In this document: positions 23,501-30,335 of the stretch, piece by piece
Layout: every line of letters begins with the position of its first letter
How positions within the stretch are numbered: the first letter of the stretch is position 1
Assembly (NCBI RefSeq): GCF_009600885.1
Contig: NZ_VCLA01000181.1
Coordinates: 69,770-123,234, forward strand
DNA: 53,465 nucleotides
Reading direction: 5' to 3'
From: Streptomyces jumonjinensis
Lineage (GTDB): Bacteria; Actinomycetota; Actinomycetes; Streptomycetales; Streptomycetaceae
Program-made: the position numbers and the translations under genes
Notes under the pieces: generated by a model
Database searches by the model: none
Told to the model about the DNA's origin: nothing
Seen by the model: the letters and a program-made list of their open reading frames with translations, nothing else

Positions 23501-24043
23501 CTTGTCGATGGAGGAGTCGAAGTAGACACCCGGCGAGCGGACCAGCTGGGACACCACGACACGCTCGGTGCCGTTGATGACGAAGGTGCCCTTGTTGGTC
23601 ATGAGCGGGAAGTCGCCCATGAAGACCGTCTGAGACTTGATCTCGCCGGTCTCGTTGTTGGTGAACTCGGCCGTGACGAAGAGCGGCGCGGCGAACGTGA
23701 AGTCGCGCTCCTTGCACTCGTCGATGGAGTTCTTAGGAGGCTCGAAGCGGTGGTCGCGGAAGGTCAGCGACATCGACCCGCTGAAGTCCTCGATCGGGGA
23801 GATCTCCTCGAAGATCTCCTCCAGACCGGACTTCGTGGGGACGTCCTGTCCACTCTCCAGAGCCGCCTCGACCCGAGCCTTCCACGCGGCATTGCCGAGC
23901 AGCCAGTCGAAGCTCTCGGTCTGGAGCGCGAGGAGGTTCGGAACCTCAAGAGGCTCCTTGATCTTTGCAAAGGAGATGCGCAGCGGGGCGGTGCTGGCGC
24001 CGTTGTTCGTATTCGCGGTCGAGGCGTTGCGCGAGGCGGCCAA
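20561..24043 (-). CDS. rpoB: RNA polymerase subunit beta
   Basis: 1160 residues from TTG 24043; GGAAGGA lies seven bases upstream and the protein then begins AASRNASTANTNNG, as in other Streptomyces. The frame is open ten codons further to a GTG at 24073, but that start would lie upstream of this ribosome site. The rifampicin region GTSQLSQFMDQNNPLSGL then THKRRLSALGPGG shows no known resistance substitution. Other landmarks are RDVHPSHYGRMCPIETPEG and the C-terminal clamp. It has its own promoter at 24207-24235 as well as read-through from rplL. Confidence 0.98.
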   Translation of the reverse strand: MAASRNASTANTNNGASTAPLRISFAKIKEPLEVPNLLALQTESFDWLLGNAAWKARVEAALESGQDVPTKSGLEEIFEEISPIEDFSGSMSLTFRDHRFEPPKNSIDECKERDFTFAAPLFVTAEFTNNETGEIKSQTVFMGDFPLMTNKGTFVINGTERVVVSQLVRSPGVYFDSSIDKTSDKDIYTAKIIPSRGAWLEMEIDKRDMVGVRIDRKRKQSVTVLLKALGWTTEQILEEFGEYESMRATLEKDHTQGQDDALLDIYRKLRPGEPPTREAAQTLLENLYFNPKRYDLAKVGRYKVNKKLGADEPLDAGVLTTDDVIATIKYLVKLHAGETETVGESGTQIVVETDDIDHFGNRRLRNVGELIQNQVRTGLARMERVVRERMTTQDVEAITPQTLINIRPVVASIKEFFGTSQLSQFMDQNNPLSGLTHKRRLSALGPGGLSRERAGFEVRDVHPSHYGRMCPIETPEGPNIGLIGSLASYGRVNAFGFVETPYRKVVDGQVTDEVDYLTADEEDRFVIAQANAIVSDEMRFTEPRVLVRRRGGEVDYVPPAEVDYMDVSPRQMVSVATAMIPFLEHDDANRALMGANMMRQAVPLITAEAPLVGTGMEYRCAVDAGDVIKAEKDGVVQEVSADYITVANDDGTYTTYRVAKFSRSNQGTSVNQKVIVSEGDRVVESQVLADGPATEEGEMALGKNLLVAFMPWEGHNYEDAIILSQRLVQDDVLSSIHIEEHEVDARDTKLGPEEITRDIPNVSEEVLADLDERGIIRIGAEVVAGDILVGKVTPKGETELTPEERLLRAIFGEKAREVRDTSLKVPHGEIGKVIGVRVFDREEGDELPPGVNQLVRVYVAQKRKITDGDKLAGRHGNKGVISKILPIEDMPFLEDGTPVDIILNPLGVPSRMNPGQVLEIHLGWLASQGWKVEGNEEWMERLKAIGADDVQPGTNVATPVFDGAREDEIAGLFESTIPNRDGDRMVLPSGKARMFDGRSGEPFPDPISVGYMYILKLHHLVDDKLHARSTGPYSMITQQPLGGKAQFGGQRFGEMEVWALEAYGAAYALQELLTIKSDDVTGRVKVYEAIVKGENIPEPGIPESFKVLIKEMQSLCLNVEVLSSDGMSIEMRDTDEDVFRAAEELGIDLSRREPSSVEEV

Positions 24044-24206
24044 GAGGGGGTCCTTCCGAGGGCTCGGACTCACTACGCGCGTACCGGTCCCAAGCCGTGC
24101 ACAGGGAGAGAAGTCCCAGGTCAGGGATGGATCAATCCACTGTGCTGATGCGAGGGTATGCCCCTGGTGACGGGCAGGGGGCAGCTAACAGGCAGCGCAA
24201 AGGGTC

Positions 24207-24235
24207 AGTGTAGCCACTTGGCACACTGATGTCCA
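24207..24235 (-). promoter_or_regulatory. Promoter before rpoB
   Basis: TGGACA (24230-24235) and TACACT (24207-24212) are 17 bp apart on the minus strand, a strong match to the principal sigma consensus. Transcription would start near 24200, leaving a leader of about 155 bases. Confidence 0.75.
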
Positions 24236-24518
24236 GTGCGGGTTCTGAAGACCCTCGTTGTTCTCAACTCCGTGCTTGCCCCGCGCCGTGAGGCGCACCT
24301 CGATACTGCCCGTTCGGTCGCCGATCCATGCCTCGGATACGGATCGTTGTGACGACGCGTCCTGAGAATTGCGCGCTGCGTGCGGTTCGTCAAGGCCCCC
24401 CACCCCGGTCCGGCTGCCGAGATCGTCACTGCCCCGGGGCTGACCTGGGCCGGTCGCGCATAGCGATGATCACCATACTCCCCGGGCGAAGAGTTGCAAC
24501 GCAGCCCTGACAGCACGC

Positions 24519-24554
24519 CGAAGGGCGACCACCCGGATGGGTGATCGCCCTTCG
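24519..24554 (-). terminator. Partial terminator/attenuator between rplL and rpoB
   Basis: A stem of 10 bp (24519-24528 with 24545-24554), extended inward by five more pairs, lies about 90 bases after the rplL stop. Partial termination here would give more L7/L12 and L10 than beta subunit. The 24236-24518 interval shows no gene. Confidence 0.7.
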
Positions 24555-24642
24555 CTGAGCCCGGAAAGAGCCTCACTGGGCCCCGAGGGGGCGTCCAGCG
24601 AGCCCTGTACGGGCCCGGTGAGTCACTGAGGACTCAGAGAAG

Positions 24643-25026
24643 TCACTTGACCTCGACGGAGGCGCCGGCGCCCTTGAGGGACTCGGCGGCCTTCTCGGCG
24701 GCGTCCTTGGCGACCTTCTCGAGGACGGGCTTCGGGGCGCCGTCCACGAGGTCCTTGGCCTCCTTGAGACCCAGGGAGGTCAGCTCGCGCACGACCTTGA
24801 TGACCTGGATCTTCTTGTCACCGGCGGCGGTGAGGATGACGTCGAACTCGTCCTGCTCCTCGACGGCCTCAGCGGCGGCGGCAGCGCCACCGGCGGCGGC
24901 GACGGCGACCGGGGCAGCGGCGGTGACGTCGAAGCGCTCCTCGAAGGCCTTCACGAACTCGGAGAGCTCGATGAGGGTCATCTCGTCGAACTGGGCAAGC
25001 AGGTCGTCCTGGCTGAGCTTCGCCAT
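24643..25026 (-). CDS. rplL: 50S ribosomal protein L7/L12
   Basis: 127 residues from ATG 25026 with GGAAGGA upstream; six earlier in-frame codons are not used. The N-terminal dimerisation domain (MAKLSQDDLLAQF), Ala-rich hinge (about 40-60) and C-terminal factor-binding domain (FDVILTAAGDKKIQVIKVVR) are all present. It forms the ribosome stalk that recruits EF-Tu and EF-G. Confidence 0.99.
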   Translation of the reverse strand: MAKLSQDDLLAQFDEMTLIELSEFVKAFEERFDVTAAAPVAVAAAGGAAAAAEAVEEQDEFDVILTAAGDKKIQVIKVVRELTSLGLKEAKDLVDGAPKPVLEKVAKDAAEKAAESLKGAGASVEVK

Positions 25027-25136
25027 GATGGGCGGTCCTTCCACTAATTCGGCTGGTGCCGGATGTATATGACGGCGGGCGTTCGGCCCGCTGCGATCAG
25101 CGCGTGCAGACAGCGCCGATCAATGCGCGAGCCGAA

Positions 25137-25667
25137 TTACTCGGCACCGCCCTGCTCGGCCTTCTTGGCACGAAGCGCCTCCGCGGTGCGGACGAACTTC
25201 GAGGGAAGCGCCTGGAAGAGCGCGGCAGCCTGGGACTGCTTGCCCTTCATGGCGCCCGCCAGCTTGGCGAGCAGAACCTCGCGGGACTCGAGGTCCGCGA
25301 GCTTCTTGATCTCATCGGCGGACAGCGCCTTGCCATCAAGGACACCGCCCTTGATGATCAGGTTGGGGTTGTCCTTGGCGAAGTCACGGAGACCCTTCGC
25401 CGACTCCACCGGGTCACCGGTGACGAAGGCAACAGCCGTCGGACCATTGAACAGGTCGTCGAGCGTGTCGATCCCGGCCTCGTTGGCCGCAATCTTGGTC
25501 AGCGTGTTCTTCACCACGGCGTACTGGGCGTTCTCACCGAGCGAACGGCGCAGCTGCTTGAGCTGTGCCACGGTGAGACCCCGGTACTCGGTCAGCACAG
25601 CGGCGTTCGAGCTGCGGAACTGGTCCGCCAGCTCGGCTACCGCGGCAGCCTTGTCGGGCCTTGCCAT
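25137..25667 (-). CDS. rplJ: 50S ribosomal protein L10
   Basis: 176 residues from ATG 25667, directly after GGAAGGAGG. The frame extends 36 codons upstream, but that part overlaps the leader attenuator. L10 anchors L7/L12 dimers on 23S rRNA and represses its own operon. It begins MARPDKAAAVAELADQF and has the typical AVLTEYRGLTVAQL segment. It is separated from rplL by 110 bp. Confidence 0.98.
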   Translation of the reverse strand: MARPDKAAAVAELADQFRSSNAAVLTEYRGLTVAQLKQLRRSLGENAQYAVVKNTLTKIAANEAGIDTLDDLFNGPTAVAFVTGDPVESAKGLRDFAKDNPNLIIKGGVLDGKALSADEIKKLADLESREVLLAKLAGAMKGKQSQAAALFQALPSKFVRTAEALRAKKAEQGGAE

Positions 25668-25723
25668 GAGCGTCGGCCTCCTTCCGGGTGATGAGGACCG
25701 CGCGGACCCGAAGGAGGGGGCTG

Positions 25724-25761
25724 GGCAAAACAAAACGCCCCGGCGCAGGCGCACGGGGCGT
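25724..25761 (-). terminator. Leader attenuator of rplJ-rplL
   Basis: On the minus strand a hairpin with arms ACGCCCC (25755-25761 side) and GGGGCGT (25735-25741 side) is followed by TTTTGTTTTG, an intrinsic-terminator layout rare in this GC-rich window. It lies about 60-95 bases before the rplJ start, where L10-controlled attenuation acts in other Gram-positive bacteria. Confidence 0.7.
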
Positions 25762-25834
25762 AGCTCGACCGACACGAGTTCGGGAGCTTTCCACGGTCAC
25801 CTACGCGGGTCGTCCGTTGCTAGCGGATCCTTCG

Positions 25835-25869
25835 GTTGCCGCACTCTCATGAAATGAGCACGCGGCAAC
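25835..25869 (-). promoter_or_regulatory. Candidate L10-binding leader hairpin
   Basis: Arms GTTGCCGC and GCGGCAAC close a structure with an inner CTCAT/ATGAG stem. It lies between the rplJ promoter and the attenuator, where the L10 leader element is expected. The assignment is by position and shape only. Confidence 0.6.
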
Positions 25870-25895
25870 GACCAGCGGTCTTTGGCTTCTGTGGA

Positions 25896-25925
25896 AGAGT
25901 ACGCGAGCGGATCGCGCTGACGCAA
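25896..25925 (-). promoter_or_regulatory. Promoter of rplJ-rplL-rpoB-rpoC
   Basis: TTGCGT (25920-25925) and TACTCT (25896-25901) are 18 bp apart on the minus strand. Start would be near 25889, giving a leader of about 220 bases with the hairpins listed above. Confidence 0.6.
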
Positions 25926-25951
25926 ATCCGCCCCCGGCGGCGGGCCGGGGC

Positions 25952-26035
25952 GGGTGTCCGCCGGGCGTCCGGCAGGTGCCCGGCGGGCGTCCGGCGGGTG
26001 CCCGGCGGGTGCCCGGCGGGCGTTCGGCGGGCGTC
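25952..26035. repeat. Minisatellite, 11-bp unit, about seven copies
   Basis: The unit GGTGCCCGGCG alternates with GGCGTCCGGCG. It lies between the rplJ promoter and the end of the lipoprotein gene. The units abut, without spacers. Confidence 0.85.
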
Positions 26036-26076
26036 AGCCCTGGTCGGGGCCCTTCCGCTCGCCCTCGGACTGCTTC

Positions 26077-26973
26077 TCAGGGCGCGTCCTCGGCCGGCTT
26101 TTCAAGACGGTCCCCGGACTGCTTCTCAAGACCGCCGAGCAGCTCCATCAGGTCATAGGTCTCATCGGCGGGCGGCGCCTTCACCTCGGCGTCGATCCCG
26201 TACTCCGTGAAGACGCCGACCAGGCCCACCTCGCCGTCGGCGGTCCTCATGGTGAGATCCATCTTCACCGGGAGATCGTTCTCGTCCAGCCAGATCTCGG
26301 TCTCGTACCCCTTGATCCGGGCCTCCTTCATGGCGGAGACGAGCGCGTCGTGCTTCTTCTCGCCGAGCACCTTCGCCGACTCACCGGAGTCGATCATCTG
26401 CTGGAGCGTGACGGCGCCCCGGTAGCACTGGGCCGGGACTCCGTCGATCTTCTCCTCGCCGACGTGCTGCACATCCGGCGAGTCCAGCAGCACGGCCAGC
26501 TGCTTGGCCGGATCCTGGTCCACCGCCTCCATGCCGCCGGTCATCTGGCTCAGCAGCCGCTCGTCCGCCTGCTTCTCGGCGAGGGCGGCGTAGTCCACCT
26601 TCATCCAGCGCTTGCCGTCCATCTCCTTGGCAGCCGCCGCTCCGGCGTCGACATAGGAGATGTCGCCCACCCACCGCGTCCGGACCTTCTCGCCGGAGGG
26701 GTAGCTCATCGACATGTCCACCACCGAGGGGTTCCAGCCCATGACACCGGAGAGCTCCAGCTCACCGGCGCCGCCCATCATGGACTCGGGCATGGAGACG
26801 GTGAGCTCGGCCTTGGCCGCCGAGGCCGCCGAGGTCTTCTCGTACGCCGCGGTGAGGACCTGCGCCACCGAGCGCTCCTGATCGCCGGAGTCGGCGCTAC
26901 AGCCCGCCAGAGCGGCTATCGCCACCGCGGCCGTCAGCGGCACACCGAAGCGATTTCCTATGGTCTTACCCAT
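26077..26973 (-). CDS. Secreted lipoprotein, LppX/LprG-like size and layout
   Basis: 298 residues from ATG 26973, preceded by AAGGGGTGGG. The frame opens 18 codons earlier without a ribosome site. The signal peptide ends in the lipobox ALAGC (Cys25), so the protein is lipid-anchored outside the membrane. The rest has β-rich alternation (KAELTVSM, GELELSGVMGW, YETEIWLDENDLPVKMDLTM), which resembles the fold of actinobacterial LppX/LprG lipid carriers and related lipoproteins. No enzyme motif is seen. It sits alone after the rplKA terminator. Function is unknown. Confidence 0.8.
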   Translation of the reverse strand: MGKTIGNRFGVPLTAAVAIAALAGCSADSGDQERSVAQVLTAAYEKTSAASAAKAELTVSMPESMMGGAGELELSGVMGWNPSVVDMSMSYPSGEKVRTRWVGDISYVDAGAAAAKEMDGKRWMKVDYAALAEKQADERLLSQMTGGMEAVDQDPAKQLAVLLDSPDVQHVGEEKIDGVPAQCYRGAVTLQQMIDSGESAKVLGEKKHDALVSAMKEARIKGYETEIWLDENDLPVKMDLTMRTADGEVGLVGVFTEYGIDAEVKAPPADETYDLMELLGGLEKQSGDRLEKPAEDAP

Positions 26974-27053
26974 TCCCACCCCTTTGTGCTTTTCTACGAA
27001 CTTCTCAACACTAATTGACAGGCCCAACCGGAAAACAGACCGGAAAACAACAG

Positions 27054-27095
27054 AAACCGGCCCCCGCGCCTGGTGAGAGGCGTGGGGGCCGGTTT
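27054..27095 (-). terminator. Terminator of rplK-rplA
   Basis: An 18-bp stem with one mismatch (27054-27071 with 27078-27095) lies 51 bases after the rplA stop codon. A-rich sequence on its left gives a short U-rich tail. Confidence 0.85.
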
Positions 27096-27145
27096 TCGCT
27101 GCTGTGCTCCCGCTGCGCGCGGAAGGCCCGCGGCTGCCGTCAGAA

Positions 27146-27868
27146 TCAGACGGCGGCCGGGTCCTCCTCGACGAGCAGGTTACGGGTGCGGTTGGAGTCC
27201 AGCGGGATGCCGGGGCCCATCGTCGTGGTCAGGGTCGCCTTCTTGATGTAGCGGCCCTTCGCGGCGGACGGCTTCAGACGGAGGATCTCCTCCAGCGCCG
27301 CGGCGTAGTTCTCGACCAGCTTCGTCTCGTCGAAGGAGACCTTGCCGATGATGAAGTGCAGGTTCGAGTGCTTGTCGACGCGGAACTCGATCTTGCCGCC
27401 CTTGATGTCGGTCACAGCCTTGGCGACATCGGGGGTGACGGTGCCGGTCTTCGGGTTCGGCATCAGACCACGCGGACCGAGCACCCGGCCGAGGCGGCCG
27501 ACCTTGCCCATGAGGTCCGGGGTGGCGACGACGGCGTCGAAGTCCAGACGGCCCTTCGCCACCTCGTCGATCAGCTCGTCGGCGCCGATGATGTCGGCGC
27601 CCGCGGCACGCGCGGCCTCGGCACGGTCGCCGGTCGCGAAGACCAGGACCCGGGCGGTCTTGCCGGTGCCGTGCGGAAGGTTCACGGTGCCACGGACCAT
27701 CTGGTCGGCCTTGCGCGGGTCAACACCCAGGCGGAAGGCGACCTCGACGGTGCCGTCGAACTTGCTGGAGGCGGTGTCCTTGGCGATACGGACGGCCTCG
27801 AGCGGGGCGTAGTTACGCTCCCGGTCGATCTTGGCGTCCGCAGCGCGGAGATTCTTGCTGCGCTTCAC
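27146..27868 (-). CDS. rplA: 50S ribosomal protein L1
   Basis: 240 residues, full length. It begins MKRSKNLRAADAKIDRERNY, and the two-domain L1 core includes GTVNLPHGTGK and GRVLGPRGLMPNPKTGTV. It forms the ribosome stalk at the E site and is a known translational repressor of rplK-rplA. It starts 81 bp after rplK. Confidence 0.99.
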   Translation of the reverse strand: MKRSKNLRAADAKIDRERNYAPLEAVRIAKDTASSKFDGTVEVAFRLGVDPRKADQMVRGTVNLPHGTGKTARVLVFATGDRAEAARAAGADIIGADELIDEVAKGRLDFDAVVATPDLMGKVGRLGRVLGPRGLMPNPKTGTVTPDVAKAVTDIKGGKIEFRVDKHSNLHFIIGKVSFDETKLVENYAAALEEILRLKPSAAKGRYIKKATLTTTMGPGIPLDSNRTRNLLVEEDPAAV

Positions 27869-27949
27869 TTCTTCTCCTGCGTTGTTTCAGGTGTGGAGTC
27901 GTGGTGCGGACCAGCGCGTGGTCCTACCACAGAGGTCAGACGGGGACTG

Positions 27950-28384
27950 TCAGCCCTCGACCGTGATGCCCATGGAACGGGCGGTGCCGGCGATGATCTT
28001 GCTCGCGGCGTCCAGGTCGTTGGCGTTCAGGTCGGGCATCTTGGTCGCGGCGATGTCGCGGACCTGGGCGCTCGTAAGCTTGGCGACCTTGGTCTTGTGC
28101 GGCTCGCCGGAGCCCTTGTCCACACCCGCGGCCTTGAGGATCAGCTTGGCGGCCGGCGGAGTCTTGGTGATGAAGGTGAAGGTACGGTCCTCGTAGACCG
28201 TGATCTCCACCGGCACGACCATGCCACGCTGCGACTCGGTCGCGGCGTTGTAGGCCTTGCAGAACTCCATGATGTTGACGCCGTGCTGACCCAGCGCGGG
28301 GCCGACCGGCGGAGCCGGGTTGGCCGCGCCGGCCTGGATCTGGAGCTTGATAAGCCCCGTGACCTTCTTCTTCTTGGGAGGCAT
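27950..28384 (-). CDS. rplK: 50S ribosomal protein L11
   Basis: 144 residues. It begins [19 protein letters not shown], with the Pro-rich [19 protein letters not shown] segment that contacts the GTPase-associated centre and thiostrepton. It is the first gene of rplK-rplA, with a leader hairpin about 40 bases upstream. Confidence 0.99.
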
Positions 28385-28418
28385 TGCTCTCTCCGGGTCC
28401 TAGTGAGAGTTTTCAGCT

Positions 28419-28440
28419 TCCATCCGGTCATCCGGATGGA
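28419..28440 (-). promoter_or_regulatory. Hairpin in the rplK leader
   Basis: Arms of nine bases (TCCATCCGG and CCGGATGGA) around TCAT lie 35 bases before the rplK start. It could be an L1-binding feedback site. I do not see a clear promoter between it and the nusG terminator. Confidence 0.45.
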
Positions 28441-28484
28441 GGCATACCGCACAACAATAACGGGTATGGCTGTCCGGTTAAAAA

Positions 28485-28528
28485 CCGACAGGTCAGAACC
28501 GCCCTGAAAGGCGGCCCTGACCTGTCGG
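28485..28528 (-). terminator. Terminator of secE-nusG
   Basis: A 12-bp outer stem (28485-28496 with 28517-28528) with an inner CCGCC/GGCGG stem lies about 40 bases after the nusG stop. It is followed by T-rich sequence on the minus strand. Confidence 0.85.
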
Positions 28529-28568
28529 AAGCAGCTGTCCCGGCGTCCGCCCCCGAAGGGCGGGGGGA

Positions 28569-29477
28569 CTAGTTCTTCTGGATCTGGTCGAAGCTGAGCT
28601 CGACCGGGGTCTCGCGGCCGAAGATCTCGACCAGGCCCTTGACCTTCTTCGAGTCGGCGTTGATCTCGTTGATCGTGGCCTGGAGGGTGGCGAAGGGGCC
28701 GTCCGTGACGGTGACCGAGTCGCCGACCTCGAAGTCCAGCACCTGGACCTCGACCTTGCGGGCCGGAGCCGGCTTGCCCTCGGCCTCGGCGGCCTCGCGG
28801 GCGGCCTTCTCCTCGGCCTCCGGGGCGAGCATCTTGACGATCTCGTCCAGGGTCAGCGGGTACGGGTCATAGGCGTTGCCCACGAAGCCGGTGACGCCGG
28901 GCGTGTTGCGGACGACGCCCCAGGACTCGTTGGTGAGGTCCATACGGACCAGGACGTAGCCGGGAAGCTTGTTCTGGCGGACGTTCTTACGCTCGCCGTT
29001 CTTGATCTGGACGATCTCTTCCTCGGGCACTTCGGCCTGGTAGATGAACTCCTCGACGTTCAGCGAGACGGCGCGCTGCTCCAGGTTCGCCTTGACCCGC
29101 TTCTCGTAGCCGGCGTAGGTGTGGATCACATACCACTCGCCGGGCAGCAGGCGCAGCTCCTCGCGGAGCGCGGCGATGGGGTCGACCGGGGCCGTCTCGG
29201 GCTCCTCGGCGACCTCTTCCTCTTCCGCTTCTTCCGCTTCTTCCGCTTCCGCGACGACCTCGGCCACGCCTTCGGCGTCGACCTCGATCAGGGCCTCGGT
29301 GTCGTCCTCGATGTGCAGCGCGGCTTCCTCGGCCGGCTCGCCGGCCTCGGCGTCAGCAGCTTCCGCCTGGTCTTCGTCGGCCGCCTCAACGATGTCGAGC
29401 TCGTCCTCGGCGGACTCGGCGGACTCGAAGCTCTCGTCGCCGGGCTCAACGGCCTCGTTCAGGTTCGGGTCAGACAC
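28569..29477 (-). CDS. nusG: Transcription termination/antitermination factor NusG, long acidic N-terminus
   Basis: 302 residues. The NGN domain starts near 113 (EWYVIHTYAGYEKRVKANLEQ), followed by GYVLVRMDLTNESWGVVRNTPGVTGFVG. The KOW domain (FEVGDSVTVTDGPFATL) lies near the C-terminus. About 105 N-terminal residues are almost all Glu, Asp and Ala, a feature of Streptomyces NusG. DNA at 29217-29254 holds a 9-base tandem repeat that encodes EEAEEAEE. It is co-transcribed with secE, 90 bp upstream. Confidence 0.98.
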   Translation of the reverse strand: MSDPNLNEAVEPGDESFESAESAEDELDIVEAADEDQAEAADAEAGEPAEEAALHIEDDTEALIEVDAEGVAEVVAEAEEAEEAEEEEVAEEPETAPVDPIAALREELRLLPGEWYVIHTYAGYEKRVKANLEQRAVSLNVEEFIYQAEVPEEEIVQIKNGERKNVRQNKLPGYVLVRMDLTNESWGVVRNTPGVTGFVGNAYDPYPLTLDEIVKMLAPEAEEKAAREAAEAEGKPAPARKVEVQVLDFEVGDSVTVTDGPFATLQATINEINADSKKVKGLVEIFGRETPVELSFDQIQKN

Positions 29478-29567
29478 GGTGGCTGCTTCTTTCTGGATAC
29501 AGATGGGTGGAACATGCGAAAGGCCGCCGTCATGCCGATAAGCCCTTGGCCGACGCCCTTCGCGGGA

Positions 29568-29849
29568 TCAGCCAAAGACGTACTTGACGACTTCCTGGAA
29601 TCCATAGTCCATCACGGTCACCAGACCGATCATGATGACGACGAAGACAATCACCACGGTGGTGTACGTCGTCAGCTGGTTACGCGTGGGCCAGACGACC
29701 TTACGCAGCTCGGCGACGATCTGCCGGTAGAAGAGCGCCAAACGGCCGAGAGGGCCCTTTTTCCCGCGCTTGCCGCCCTTGCGCGACTTCTTCTGGGGCG
29801 CCTCGTCCTCGGCATCAGGCGTGTCGATGGAGCCCACGGCGTCCGTCAC
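29568..29849 (-). CDS. secE: Preprotein translocase subunit SecE
   Basis: 93 residues from GTG 29849. An N-terminal basic segment (KKSRKGGKRGKKG) precedes the conserved ELRKVVWPTRNQLTTYT amphipathic helix and a single membrane helix (VVIVFVVIMIGLVTVMDYGF). It clamps SecY in the membrane. It lies between tRNA-Trp and nusG, as in most actinobacteria. Confidence 0.98.
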   Translation of the reverse strand: MTDAVGSIDTPDAEDEAPQKKSRKGGKRGKKGPLGRLALFYRQIVAELRKVVWPTRNQLTTYTTVVIVFVVIMIGLVTVMDYGFQEVVKYVFG

Positions 29850-29957
29850 GTTCTTTCACCTGATTCCGGGTCGTGGCCGTGCCGCGCCCGGTGGAGCCGC
29901 ACGGCGATTCATGGAATGTACGTACATGCGCACACAGCCTGGCGAAGGTGTGTGTAG

Positions 29958-30030
29958 CAGGGCCGGAGGGACTTGAACCCCCAACCGCTGGTTTTGGAGA
30001 CCAGTGCTCTACCAATTGAGCTACGACCCT
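29958..30030 (-). tRNA. tRNA-Trp (CCA)
   Basis: 73 bases fold as a cloverleaf with acceptor arms AGGGTCG and CGGCCCT, TTCAAGTCC in the T loop and anticodon CCA inside CTGGTCTCCAAAACCAG. The 3' CCA is not encoded. Confidence 0.97.
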
Positions 30031-30335
30031 TTGTGGCTTCCCCAACCTACCCCATCCGGAGATGTGGTCGGTGCGGGCCAACGAGCAGTGAGTGTACGTG
30101 GTCACAGGCCCGGCGTCGAACAGATAGCTCCGGAGAGGTTCTTGCCCGCCACCGGTCAGCGCTCCGCGAGCGGCTCTGGAACCGCTCCGCGAGCGCTCCG
30201 GGACCGCGCCGCGGGGAGCGCCGCCCGACTCCGCCCCCCGGCCCTCCCCTTGCTCCGCACGGCGGGCCCGGGGCCGGTGTCCGGGAATCGAAACACCTGT
30301 GCCCCGGCCCGGGGCCGTCTGGGACGATGGACCGT
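30031..30335. other. Spacer between tRNA-Trp and the aminotransferase gene
   Basis: No gene is seen. A -10-like TAGGTT on the minus strand (30044-30049) is well placed to start tRNA-Trp/secE transcription, but the -35 is weak. The plus-strand promoter of the aminotransferase must also lie here and is not obvious. Confidence 0.4.

Noticed and set aside
20966..24148. A 1060-codon open frame on the plus strand opposite rpoB
   Set aside because: Antisense shadow of rpoB with the same signs, rich in Asp/Leu/Val/Arg as expected from reversed Streptomyces codons.
25952..26035. CRISPR array
   Set aside because: The 11-base units abut without spacers and are GC-rich minisatellite copies. No cas genes are seen in the window.
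29958..30030. Phage or ICE attachment site at tRNA-Trp (and the other tRNAs)
   Set aside because: No integrase and no repeated tRNA 3' end are seen nearby; conserved neighbours flank all four tRNAs.
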